Source of the DNA: Methanobacteriota archaeon
Lineage (GTDB): Archaea; Thermoplasmatota; Poseidoniia; Poseidoniales; Poseidoniaceae
Assembly (NCBI GenBank): GCA_011524855.1
Contig: WTJK01000040.1
Coordinates: forward strand, 7,641-61,498
Direction of reading: 5' to 3'
Length of the DNA: 53,858 bases
Part shown: one piece after another, positions 1-7,690 of the stretch
How positions within the stretch are numbered: position 1 is the first letter of the stretch
Layout: the number at the start of each line of letters is the position of its first letter
Position numbers and translations under genes: made by a program
Notes under the pieces: generated by a model
Told to the model about the DNA's origin: nothing
Seen by the model: the letters and a program-made list of their open reading frames with translations, nothing else
The model's database searches: none

Positions 1-1205
1 TAAACGCTGCAAGCGTTGCCTGAGCTGGAGGAAAGGTTCTGGATGCTGAAGTCATCGTGATCGCTGTCAAGGTCCTCCCACATGTTGGAGGTGGTGTTGT
101 ACCAGGTCCAATCCACCGTGAAGGTGTAGTTGCCGATGCTTTCATTCGCGAGGGCCGTGGAGGTGACGTTGTGGGAATCGTAGGTTTGCATCGCAGTCCA
201 GTTGAACGAACCCGTGTCTACGGTGGTGTTGGTGTCGGTGTTCTTGATGCTCCAATCGAGCATGAGGGTTTCGTTCAACAAGGCGCAGTAGCTGTATATC
301 ACGCCGCCGAAATCCTCACCAAGGTCGTACACATAGGTGTCTGAATATGCCCACACCGAGGCATCGGAGGGTTCGGAGCCGCAATTGCTGCCACCCGAAT
401 TGCTGAAGTTGTACACCATGAACCAGTCTGAGCCGTTGTCAAGCTCCTCCCACATGTACGATGAGGTGTTGTACCATGAAAGGGTCGCGAGGAAACTGAA
501 GTTGCCTTCGCTTTGTGTGCTCAACGCCGTCGAGTTGACCGTGTGATACTCGCTTGAAGTGAAGATGTTCCAACTAAACGATCCCGAATCGACGGTCGAA
601 TTGGTGTCGTCGTTGACGATGGACCATGTGAGGTTCAAGGCCTCGGTGGTAAAGCTGCAGTACGAGTCGATTTGACCGGTGAAATTCTCACCAATGTCGA
701 ACATGCTTTGACCAGCGTACGGTGAAACCGTGCACGTCGGCGATTGAACGGTGAAGCTCATGCTACCGGTGAGATTGACGGCGCCGGTGTAGTTGGTGAG
801 GTGATATTCAAGTGTGTAGGTGTCTGCAGACAGGTTCGAGAAAATCACGTTGTTTGATGACCATGAGTTGGTTGCGGTCCATGACCAGTCGCTGCTTTGG
901 TATTCGTATCCACTGCTGTCGTTCAGCCAGTACTCCATGGTGTGAGAGTCGTTCGCAATTGGACACTGGATGTAGAACGTGGCGTTCACGTCATCGTTGT
1001 GGTCCGGCGAGGAGGGGGTGGTCCAAACGCTCACGTTGACCTGACTCGCATTGGAGCCGCAGCCGCTGGAGCGACCACCGGCTTCAAACAACGGGCCCTC
1101 CCATTCCGCAGTTCGGAGGTCTTCCCCTGGCAGCGTGTTGAGTGATGCAGCCATTGATTGGGCAACCAAGAGGGCCACGAGAATCCACATGCGGGCGCGT
1201 TTCAT
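1..1205 (-). CDS. Secreted Cys-paired repeat protein, truncated by left window edge
   Basis: The frame is open from the ATG at 1205 to base 1, so only the N-terminal ~401 residues are present. It starts with a signal peptide (MKRARMWILVALLVAQSMA). Tandem units of about 109-124 residues follow, each opening at a Cys; first cysteines lie at 1059, 732, 381 and 9. Each unit shows a shared pattern: Cys, then LGExFxG, a second Cys, NxTLxLxWSI, NTDTNxTVDxGSFxW, a Ser/Thr-rich stretch, GNYxF, WYNT and a Trp-x-x-LDS ending. The cysteine pair probably forms one disulfide per Ig-like bead. Many N-x-S/T sequons suggest N-glycosylation outside the cell. The same repeat occurs in the gene at the right edge (50928 onward). 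I do not recognise a named domain. A TATA-like box 25 nt upstream supports the chosen start. Function is unknown; a surface or adhesion role is inference. Confidence 0.8.
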   Translation of the reverse strand, partial: MKRARMWILVALLVAQSMAASLNTLPGEDLRTAEWEGPLFEAGGRSSGCGSNASQVNVSVWTTPSSPDHNDDVNATFYIQCPIANDSHTMEYWLNDSSGYEYQSSDWSWTATNSWSSNNVIFSNLSADTYTLEYHLTNYTGAVNLTGSMSFTVQSPTCTVSPYAGQSMFDIGENFTGQIDSYCSFTTEALNLTWSIVNDDTNSTVDSGSFSWNIFTSSEYHTVNSTALSTQSEGNFSFLATLSWYNTSSYMWEELDNGSDWFMVYNFSNSGGSNCGSEPSDASVWAYSDTYVYDLGEDFGGVIYSYCALLNETLMLDWSIKNTDTNTTVDTGSFNWTAMQTYDSHNVTSTALANESIGNYTFTVDWTWYNTTSNMWEDLDSDHDDFSIQNLSSSSGNACSV

Positions 1206-1225
1206 GTGGGAGGATGCATCCGGTT

Positions 1226-1233
1226 GGTTATAG
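1226..1233 (-). promoter_or_regulatory. TATA-like box for the left-edge repeat protein
   Basis: On the minus strand this reads CTATAACC. It is centred about 25 nt upstream of the ATG at 1205, the spacing expected for an archaeal TATA box serving a leaderless transcript. The assignment rests on position and AT-richness only. Confidence 0.45.
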
Positions 1234-1254
1234 TGATTGCTGTTCTGGCCGAAA

Positions 1255-3033
1255 TCAGCCGTTTTTCATGATCACTTCACTCAAGGGAGCCAGCGGTACC
1301 TTTGCGGTAGCAAACCACCGTTCAACGCTCTCGAACGGCGCTGCAGGGCCCCGTTTCCGTGCTGCTTTGGCCCGGGCAGCGACCAGCGACCACGCGGATT
1401 TCGTTCCGATACCGGGAACGGCGGCAAGTTGTTTCTCCGTCATCGTCCAAGGGTTGAGGTCCACTTCGATGCCGGTGATGGAACGGGCACCGTGGCCGGT
1501 CACGATCACGTCGGAGACCGTTTCAAGCGGAATCGTGTAGGATGCTCCAATGAGAATGGGGTACGCACCGAGTTGCCGACCAAAGGTGACGCCCGCTCGA
1601 CCGTGCACCTCGGGAGAAGTGTGGGCCTCGGTGAGGTGAACGGGCAGTCGCGTGCGCCCGTCGTGGGCTTCCCAGTGCACTTCGGACAAGCGTTGGCCCA
1701 AGGGGAAAAGTTCCTCCAGCAACGGCTTGTCGATCGTGTCCCGGACGGTTGCCTTGAACGAAGCAAACGCCGTTTCGGGTACGGCTTGGAAGCCCTCGCC
1801 CTCCACCTGACGGATGTTGATGCGGCGCAGCAGCAACCCGTCGGCGCGCAGGTCGTTCAGCAAGGCGAGGTTCATGCCGTACGTGGCTTCGGTTTCGCCG
1901 TTCAACCCGGCGATGAAGTTGAGGCCGGGCAGCAATTTCGGTAAACCGCGTTCACCGCGCACACGACCGTGCTTGTTGATCAGCCGCACCGCTGATTTCA
2001 GTTGAGCCGGGTCGCAATTCAACCAGTTGGCTTCGTGGACGGAGGGGTCGGCAGATTCGAGGCCAAAGGAAAGGACGGCACCGTCCGACAGGGTCTCAAC
2101 GAGCGTTTTGGTGATCGCCTCGGCCGGTTCAAGGTGCTCGGCGATGATGGACGGGTTGCCGTTGTCGGTGTGGAGCAGGGACAGCCGCTCGTCGTTGCGC
2201 AAGCCGTGGAGGAGTTGCGCGATGGGTTCGGGGTTGGGAACGGGGTACTCAAGCTCCCGAACGCCGTCGGCCATGTAGGTGTAAGTGTCGGTCATGCCGC
2301 CAAGACGGACGTGCTGCACACCAGCGTCGTGAGCGAGACGTACTTCTTCGATGATGTCCTCCGGGGTGCGCCACAGCGGCACGCCTTTCTTCGGCTCGAT
2401 GCAGAATTTGCAACCGCGCTTGTACCGTACGCAGCCCTGGTACACCTCGACCTCGAACGTCAGCGGTCCAGGCCCGTGGACGCCGTGCAGGTCCGGATGG
2501 GCATGAACGGCCAAGCTGGCGGCGCCGGCGTGCGCCCAAGTTGTCCATTGTTCGGACGTTCGGCGCCGATGATGCCATTCACCGGTGTTCAGAAAACCGT
2601 CCAGCGTGGCGTCGGTGTCCTGAACCGCAAGAAACAGGTTGGGTCGCAGCGGCTGCCATCCTTGTTGACGCCACCCCCGAATGGCCCATCCTCCCATCAG
2701 GACGGGGAGGCCCTTGGGGACGGACCTGAGCAGTTGTTGGGTTTCGTTGAGGGAGATGGGTGTGCCTCGCAGGTACTTGCCCGGCACCACGGCGCCCGCG
2801 ACGCAGACCACGCCCAAGGCGTGCTTCAGTACGTCCGCCACCTCGTCAGGTTGCTGGCGTTCCATGCGCCGCCATTGGTCGACCGTCAGGTAGAGGTAGG
2901 GCAAGCGGTGGGTTTCAAGCACGCCGCACACGTAGCGCACGTGGAATCCCACATAGGGCGGCACGCCAAACGCAGCGGGCTCGTCCTCGTAACCATCGAT
3001 GACCAGCCAACGCGGTTCGGTGGCCTCGGTCAT
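1255..3033 (-). CDS. Radical SAM protein with C-terminal helix-hairpin-helix (COG1031-like)
   Basis: 592 aa. The Fe-S/SAM site is GCVRYKRGCKFC, a C-x6-C-x2-C spacing instead of the usual C-x3-C-x2-C, near residues 205-216. After it come radical SAM barrel features such as RLGGMTDTY and LSFGLESAD. The C-terminus holds a helix-hairpin-helix (AAVPGIGTKSAWSLVAARAK), a nonspecific DNA/RNA-binding motif. This architecture matches the archaeal family COG1031 (MJ1487-like), whose reaction is not known to me. The N-terminal ~200 residues resemble the substrate- or cofactor-binding extension of that family. The start ATG is 27 bp downstream of the csl4 stop, so the two are probably co-transcribed. An RNA- or nucleotide-modifying role is inference from the HhH and the neighbours. 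Confidence 0.85.
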   Translation of the reverse strand: MTEATEPRWLVIDGYEDEPAAFGVPPYVGFHVRYVCGVLETHRLPYLYLTVDQWRRMERQQPDEVADVLKHALGVVCVAGAVVPGKYLRGTPISLNETQQLLRSVPKGLPVLMGGWAIRGWRQQGWQPLRPNLFLAVQDTDATLDGFLNTGEWHHRRRTSEQWTTWAHAGAASLAVHAHPDLHGVHGPGPLTFEVEVYQGCVRYKRGCKFCIEPKKGVPLWRTPEDIIEEVRLAHDAGVQHVRLGGMTDTYTYMADGVRELEYPVPNPEPIAQLLHGLRNDERLSLLHTDNGNPSIIAEHLEPAEAITKTLVETLSDGAVLSFGLESADPSVHEANWLNCDPAQLKSAVRLINKHGRVRGERGLPKLLPGLNFIAGLNGETEATYGMNLALLNDLRADGLLLRRINIRQVEGEGFQAVPETAFASFKATVRDTIDKPLLEELFPLGQRLSEVHWEAHDGRTRLPVHLTEAHTSPEVHGRAGVTFGRQLGAYPILIGASYTIPLETVSDVIVTGHGARSITGIEVDLNPWTMTEKQLAAVPGIGTKSAWSLVAARAKAARKRGPAAPFESVERWFATAKVPLAPLSEVIMKNG

Positions 3034-3059
3034 AACCGGTCAGCCCGAATCGCTGCCCT

Positions 3060-4481
3060 TCAATCCTTCTTCGGGCGACGGCGACGGGAGCGCTTCTTGC
3101 CCGACCCGCCTTCCTCGCGGAGGGCTTGGAGTTCTCGTGCGGATTTTCCACCGGCGTCCTTGCCCCCGGAACGACCGCCGCCACCTTTGGCCTTGGCAAC
3201 ATCGACCTTGATGGTGCGCCCGTCGACCTCTTGACCGTTCAGGGCTTTCACCACGGCGTCGCCTTTGTCCTTCTCGGCAATGAACACAAATCCGAAGCCC
3301 TTGGATTTGCCACCGGGCCCGGTGGCCAAGGCCACTTCGTTGACCGTGGCGTGCTTGCTCACGAGCGCTTGGAGTTGGTCCGCTTTGGTCGAGAACGAGA
3401 GGTTGCCGATGTACAGCTTGAGGCCGGCCGGTTCAGCACGACGTCCGCCCTTTTTGTCGCCCTTCTTGTCGTCGTCTGCGTCGCGTACGCCGATCCGACG
3501 TCCGTTGATGCGGTGACCGTTGAGGGCCTGAATGGCTGCATCGGCCATGGCCTTGTTCGCATAGGTCACGAACCCGAAGCCTCGGTTCTGTCCGGCATCA
3601 TCGGTCAACACGATGCAGTCGGTCATGTCGCCATGGGCCTTGAACAACGCACGAAGTTCCTCGGTGCCCACATCACGGGGCAAACCACCAACAAACAGTC
3701 GGGTGCCGGGGGCTGCCTTAGGTGGACGGCCCCCTCGACCTCCGCCTTGGCCTTCGAACCGGAAGTAGGTGCGTTCCCGTCCGTCTTCGCGAACGTCGGC
3801 AGCGATGAAGGTGGCCCGGCCGGCGGGGCCTTTGGCGAACATGGCTTCGGCGGCAGAGCCCCAACGCTTGCCGGCGTTGTTGAGGGCACTGGCACCTTCT
3901 TCCAGTTCAGCCCAGCCTGCACCGTAGTTATCGGCGAGCGCCCGGTAGGATTGGTGGCCGCATGTGGGGCATTGCACGTTCCAGTCCCCGTCGAGGTGGG
4001 GTTGGAGGGTGTCGCCGCACGGAGGGCAAAGGGCGTGGAGCACACCGCAGTCGTTGCGCTCTCGGAAGTCGAGGCGCACCACGGGGCTCACCTCACGAAT
4101 CAGGGCTCGACACACGTCGCGGCGGCGAAGCGCATCCGAGGTTTGGTGCATGAAGCGGTCAACCAGGCCCGTGACGAAGAATTGGCCGTACAGGTGCTGA
4201 GGTTGAATGGACCCTTGCTTTCCCTCGATGGCGAGAAGTTTGGCTTCACCGTTCTTTTCGTTGAGTTTTTCGACGGCCACGATGGCGGTGTCACCAACGG
4301 CCGGTGTCACGACCGGTTTACCAGGAGCGACGGACACGACGCCGTCGGTGATGCTCACGTACCCAATGACGGTGGCGACGATGTGCTCGCCCTGAACCGT
4401 GGCACCCTCACCGGGGGTGTGGTCGTTGGGGCTACCGATGGTGCTTCCGGGTGTGACGAGGCTCGCCGTCATGTTGCTCAT
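3060..4481 (-). CDS. csl4: Exosome subunit Csl4 fused to two RRM domains
   Basis: 473 aa from this start. Residues ~4-55 match the Csl4 N-terminal domain (LVTPGSTIGSPNDHTPGEGA). Residues ~56-135 form an S1 domain. Residues ~145-187 form the Csl4 zinc ribbon, with cysteines at 152, 155, 171 and 174, ending ALADNYG as in other archaeal Csl4. In archaea Csl4 caps the Rrp41/Rrp42 exosome and recruits RNA and DnaG. Here the protein continues: a linker (187-254), RRM1 with RNP2 RLFVGGL (261-267) and RNP1 RGFGFVTY (300-307), a Lys/Asp-rich spacer, RRM2 with RNP2 LYIGNL (356-361) and RNP1 KGFGFVFI (394-401), then a Gly/Lys/Arg-rich basic tail. Usual archaeal Csl4 is about 180-200 aa, so this is more than twice the length. 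A possible start is also the ATG at 4472, with AGGA well placed upstream; an in-frame TTG lies at 4574. One open frame covers both halves with no stop. Confidence 0.93.
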   Translation of the reverse strand: MSNMTASLVTPGSTIGSPNDHTPGEGATVQGEHIVATVIGYVSITDGVVSVAPGKPVVTPAVGDTAIVAVEKLNEKNGEAKLLAIEGKQGSIQPQHLYGQFFVTGLVDRFMHQTSDALRRRDVCRALIREVSPVVRLDFRERNDCGVLHALCPPCGDTLQPHLDGDWNVQCPTCGHQSYRALADNYGAGWAELEEGASALNNAGKRWGSAAEAMFAKGPAGRATFIAADVREDGRERTYFRFEGQGGGRGGRPPKAAPGTRLFVGGLPRDVGTEELRALFKAHGDMTDCIVLTDDAGQNRGFGFVTYANKAMADAAIQALNGHRINGRRIGVRDADDDKKGDKKGGRRAEPAGLKLYIGNLSFSTKADQLQALVSKHATVNEVALATGPGGKSKGFGFVFIAEKDKGDAVVKALNGQEVDGRTIKVDVAKAKGGGGRSGGKDAGGKSARELQALREEGGSGKKRSRRRRPKKD

Positions 4482-4570
4482 TCCTGTGGCAGGCATGGCC
4501 CGATGTGGGTCGCACGCCGTGTTCGCCGTTTTGAGGCGAGGGCTCTTCCCATTTGAACCCCCCTTACGGG

Positions 4571-5224
4571 TCAACTGTCCGGTGCATCGGGCAATTGGGC
4601 GTCACCGAGGCGGTGGAACCGCCAGCAGGTCACGTCGGTGTTGAGGGAGCGTTTGGTGTGATGGAGGTAGGCTGCCGGTAGGCGAAAGTCCGTTCGTATG
4701 AGGCGCTCGTGTTCCCAGCCCGCATCCCGCCCCATGCGTTCGAGGTGGGTGGCATGGGTGTGGTGGAGCACGTGAACGGCCCGCTTCGCTTTGGCAAATG
4801 CGGCCTCCAGCAGCGGGCGATCCGCTTTCGCCGTTTGCGTGCCCCACGGTGGGTTCGTGATCACGAGGTCCACCTGCGGTAAGTCGGTCTCGTCAACCCC
4901 AAGACGGTGGGTGAGGACGGTGGATCGCGAGGTGAACCCTTCGCCCAGCCCGGTCAAATTGGCGTTGAGTGCGATGATGGCGTCCTCGTCAACCTCAACA
5001 AAGGTCACGTGCTTGGCCCCGAGCATCAAACACGCCACGCCAAGCACACCGTTGCCGGCCCCCAAGTCAAGCACGGTGGCTCCCTCCAAACCGTCGGTTT
5101 CGTCCACCGCCAGCATCCAATATGCTGCCAGGTCACCTTCGGTGGCGTATTGCTCCAACTCCAAACGAAGGCAAGGATGGGGGGTCAACTTGGACAGTTG
5201 AATGGCCAAGTGTTTGGGGCGCAT
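4571..5224 (-). CDS. METTL5-like SAM-dependent RNA methyltransferase (COG2263)
   Basis: 217 aa. It has the opening LELEQYATEGDLAAYW, typical of METTL5/COG2263 proteins, the SAM-binding motif I VLDLGAGNGVLGVA, an acidic residue on the next strand (FVEVDEDA) and the catalytic motif IV NPPWG. NPP[FWY] methylases act on exocyclic amines, and eukaryotic METTL5 makes m6A in 18S rRNA, so an rRNA adenine target is likely but inferred. The ATG at 5224 is preferred over the in-frame ATG at 5293: it follows the upstream stop by 4 nt, has GGTGA just before it, and begins where family homology begins. It lies in an RNA-processing run with csl4; I recall similar Csl4/methylase neighbourhoods in other euryarchaea. 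Confidence 0.85.
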   Translation of the reverse strand: MRPKHLAIQLSKLTPHPCLRLELEQYATEGDLAAYWMLAVDETDGLEGATVLDLGAGNGVLGVACLMLGAKHVTFVEVDEDAIIALNANLTGLGEGFTSRSTVLTHRLGVDETDLPQVDLVITNPPWGTQTAKADRPLLEAAFAKAKRAVHVLHHTHATHLERMGRDAGWEHERLIRTDFRLPAAYLHHTKRSLNTDVTCWRFHRLGDAQLPDAPDS

Positions 5225-5228
5225 GCCT

Positions 5229-5417
5229 TCACCAGCGTCGTTGCTGCTGATACGGGTTGGCTTGTTGAGCCTGCATTTGCAAGCGGTATGCATGGATCTG
5301 TTGTGCCTCCATGCGAAGGCGTTGGAGCAGCGGTTCCCCGGGTTGCTGGTTGCCGCAGTAGCGACAGAACTTCGTGCCGTCGGGATGTTGTTGGCCGCAA
5401 TTCACGCAGAACCCCAT
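5229..5417 (-). CDS. Small zinc-ribbon protein with Gln-rich tail
   Basis: 62 aa. The first half is a compact zinc ribbon, FCVNCGQQHPDGTKFCRYCGNQ (C-x2-C ... C-x2-C), of the double-zinc-ribbon/zinc_ribbon_2 type. The second half is Gln/Ala-rich (QMQAQQANPYQQQ) and probably disordered or helical. A GGAGG-like purine run precedes the ATG. Its stop is 4 nt before the METTL5-like start, so translational coupling is likely. Small zinc ribbons like this are often protein- or RNA-binding adaptors; no specific function can be given. Confidence 0.7.
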   Translation of the reverse strand: MGFCVNCGQQHPDGTKFCRYCGNQQPGEPLLQRLRMEAQQIHAYRLQMQAQQANPYQQQRRW

Positions 5418-5463
5418 GGTACGTCCTCCACCTGCGGCTCAGGTCCAACACATTTCAAGGTTC

Positions 5464-6555
5464 TTAGCCCATGGAGGCGACTTGCATGAGGATCGGCCAC
5501 GGTTCGACACCGGCTGCCAATGCACGTTCGTTGATGTCCTCCCAACGGGGGTCGTCCATGAACGAAGAGGGTTCCACGCCAGCCTCCATCAACTCTGCGA
5601 AGAAGGCGCGCAACTCGGCTTCTGCGTCGCTCATTGGCTCGCCTTCAGGTTCGGCTTCCCCCTCGGGCAGCGGGATGGCAACCTCAGAAGAAGGATCGGG
5701 CGATGGTTTTCCTGGTGCCTCCTCCGGTTCGGAGACGGCGGAGATCGGTGCCGCCTCGGCTGCAGCGCTGTTCGGTGGCAACGGGACCTGTACCTCCTCG
5801 ACGACGGGTTCAGGGGCCTTGGTAACAGGAGGCAACGGGACCGCAGCAGGTTCGTTTGCTGCCGTCACGGCCTCGGCGACATCGGACGGCGTGGGCGCTT
5901 CGCTTGCGGGTTCGGGTGTGGCGGGTTCAGCCTCCTGCACCGGTTTAGGGGCGGGTGTTGCAGGTGGCTCGGAGGCTTTGGGTTTCTCCAGTCGGCCGAT
6001 ACCGAGGACCTCGGCTTGTTGGCGAGCCATTTCCGCAGCGGCGCGTCGTGGCAGGCTGACGAAGCACTTGCCCGGCAAGGCGTCGGGAGGGAACGGCAGG
6101 TAGTACCGCTCGAGCGGTGGCAGCGAGGGATGCCGGAAGCACAGCGTCCGGATGGTTTCGAACGCACGCTGGGTCGGCAGGCCCACCGAGAACGGCGTCG
6201 AGGCGATCTCCACGGCGCCGCGTAACCACCCCTCGCCGGTCACCAGGTGTTGCATCCAGGGTCCGAGGTCAGCCGTAGCGATGTCAACAAATTGGAAGGA
6301 AGCGTCCCGGGGATTGAACCCTTGCTCCACGAGGAGGTCGGCCTCGTGCCGAGGTCGGTGAAAGACGCTCATCACCGGTTGGCCGTGTTCCACCATGTCA
6401 CCGTGCAACTCCATCAACTTGCGTTCCCGTCGTGGACACATCAGCAAGACACAGGTTCGGCTGGCCATTCGGTCCCAAATCTCACCCCAACGCTCTGCGG
6501 CTTCGAAGGTGAGTTGACCGATGGTCATGTCCGGAATCATCGCTGTGAGTCCCAT
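5464..6555 (-). CDS. Unrecognised protein with Pro/Glu/Ala-rich linker
   Basis: 363 aa from the ATG at 6555; the frame is open further upstream but would run into asd. Residues ~1-205 look globular, with a Rossmann-like flavour (TCVLLMCPRRERKLMELHGDM, PVMSVFHRPRHEADLL). Residues ~215-315 are a low-complexity Pro/Glu/Ala-rich linker. The last ~45 residues form a small conserved-looking helical unit (AELRAFFAELMEAGVEPSSF, then a WEDINERA stretch). There is no signal peptide or membrane segment, so it is probably cytosolic. I recognise no family. It sits between asd (34 bp gap) and the zinc-ribbon gene, all co-directional. Confidence 0.7.
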   Translation of the reverse strand: MGLTAMIPDMTIGQLTFEAAERWGEIWDRMASRTCVLLMCPRRERKLMELHGDMVEHGQPVMSVFHRPRHEADLLVEQGFNPRDASFQFVDIATADLGPWMQHLVTGEGWLRGAVEIASTPFSVGLPTQRAFETIRTLCFRHPSLPPLERYYLPFPPDALPGKCFVSLPRRAAAEMARQQAEVLGIGRLEKPKASEPPATPAPKPVQEAEPATPEPASEAPTPSDVAEAVTAANEPAAVPLPPVTKAPEPVVEEVQVPLPPNSAAAEAAPISAVSEPEEAPGKPSPDPSSEVAIPLPEGEAEPEGEPMSDAEAELRAFFAELMEAGVEPSSFMDDPRWEDINERALAAGVEPWPILMQVASMG

Positions 6556-6589
6556 GGGCGCACCGCTCGGAAGGAACGGGTGACGGCCT

Positions 6590-7663
6590 TTAGCCCTGTG
6601 CCCGAGTCGGGCGGAGGAGGCCCATGTCCACGGCCAATTCGGCCAGGTACACGACCCCGCCGGCGGCACCTCGTAACGTGTTGTGGGACAGGGCCTCAAA
6701 CCGGACTCGATGGCGGTCGACCTCCATGTTGCCCACCACCACAGCCATGCCCAGATTGAGGTCAACCGAAGGATCGCCCTCGGTTGTTACGTGGCTCCCG
6801 TTGGCATTCACGTGGCGTATGGGGTCAACAGCGTCCACGAGCATGATGGCGTTGTCAGGAGCCGAGGGGAGGTGCCGTGGCGTGACTCGCTCGGACCATG
6901 CAGACAACGCATGGGTCACGTTCGAGAGCTCGAGTTCACGTTCGAAGGATGCTTCAACGAACACGTGATGCCCGTCGGTGCGACGGACGCGACGGCAGGA
7001 CAAGGTGGCCTCACCTTCCCAGTTGAGCAGGTGGCGGAATTCAGCCTCGGTTTTTTCTGCCTCACCAGGGATGTCGGTGGGGCACTCCCCGGTGCGGTCG
7101 ACTTCATCGATGAGACCGTATCCTCCGCCTGACAAGGCTTGTTCACTTCGCATGGTCCACGAGAGGAGCCCAAAGGCTTCATCGAGGGCGGCGAGCGGCA
7201 GCAGCAACGGCAAAAGCGTGCAGTTCGTGGCGCAAGCCAAAGGGGAATTGGTTTCGGTCAGACCCTTCAGGTCGGTTGGGTTCACCTCGGGCACGACCAA
7301 AGGGACCCCCTCAACGCGACGATAAGCAGCGGCGTTGGACAGCACAGGCATCCCCGCCCTGGCCCACATCGGCTCCACACGACGGGCGACCTCGGTGGGC
7401 AAAGCGGAGAAGACGACGCCCACACCTTCTGCACGGCATCGCTCGATGGTCGCTGCATCGTCGAGGGCGATGACCTTCAGGTCGGGTAGGATCGGGCGAG
7501 GTTCCGGCAAACGCCAAACGAGGTCGTTCAGCGGCTGCCCGACGCGACCCGGTGAGCCAGCCACAGCGTGTGTCTCGAACCACGGATGCTGGGCCAGCCG
7601 CTGCAAGAGCCGTTGCGCCACCAGTCCACCCGATCCCAGGACGACGGCTTTGATGCGTGGCAT
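6590..7663 (-). CDS. asd: Aspartate-semialdehyde dehydrogenase
   Basis: 357 aa. It converts L-aspartyl phosphate to aspartate semialdehyde with NADPH, the branch step to Lys, Thr, Met and Ile. The NADP-binding glycine loop is VLGSGGLVAQ near the N-terminus. The catalytic Cys is C148 in CATNCTLL. The downstream DGHHVFVEASFE matches the DGH segment holding the catalytic His. Length fits the archaeal/fungal-type enzyme (about 350-365 aa). The ATG at 7663 is chosen because GGAGG lies 7 nt upstream; an in-frame ATG at 7681 precedes that ribosome site. It follows the GT2 gene by 27 bp on the same strand. Confidence 0.92.
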   Translation of the reverse strand: MPRIKAVVLGSGGLVAQRLLQRLAQHPWFETHAVAGSPGRVGQPLNDLVWRLPEPRPILPDLKVIALDDAATIERCRAEGVGVVFSALPTEVARRVEPMWARAGMPVLSNAAAYRRVEGVPLVVPEVNPTDLKGLTETNSPLACATNCTLLPLLLPLAALDEAFGLLSWTMRSEQALSGGGYGLIDEVDRTGECPTDIPGEAEKTEAEFRHLLNWEGEATLSCRRVRRTDGHHVFVEASFERELELSNVTHALSAWSERVTPRHLPSAPDNAIMLVDAVDPIRHVNANGSHVTTEGDPSVDLNLGMAVVVGNMEVDRHRVRFEALSHNTLRGAAGGVVYLAELAVDMGLLRPTRAQG

Positions 7664-7670
7664 GACGGGT

Positions 7671-7675
7671 CCTCC
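7671..7675 (-). promoter_or_regulatory. Ribosome binding site of asd
   Basis: GGAGG on the minus strand, 7 nt before the ATG at 7663. It decides the asd start over the ATG at 7681, which it would otherwise lie inside. Confidence 0.7.
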
Positions 7676-7690
7676 ATTCAACGGCGTTGT

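Noticed and set aside
2002-3234. A 410-codon plus-strand frame
   Set aside because: It mirrors the radical SAM gene, which has clear motifs; the composition is Gly/Val/Arg-rich shadow.
3126-4556. A 476-codon open frame antisense to csl4
   Set aside because: High GC keeps antisense frames open. The opposite strand encodes clear S1, zinc-ribbon and RRM motifs; this frame shows no domain.
4482-4574. Longer Csl4 start (TTG at 4574 or ATG at 4496)
   Set aside because: The extra residues do not resemble Csl4, whose conserved N-terminus begins near LVTPG; the TTG overlaps the methylase stop. The ATG at 4472 remains an alternative.
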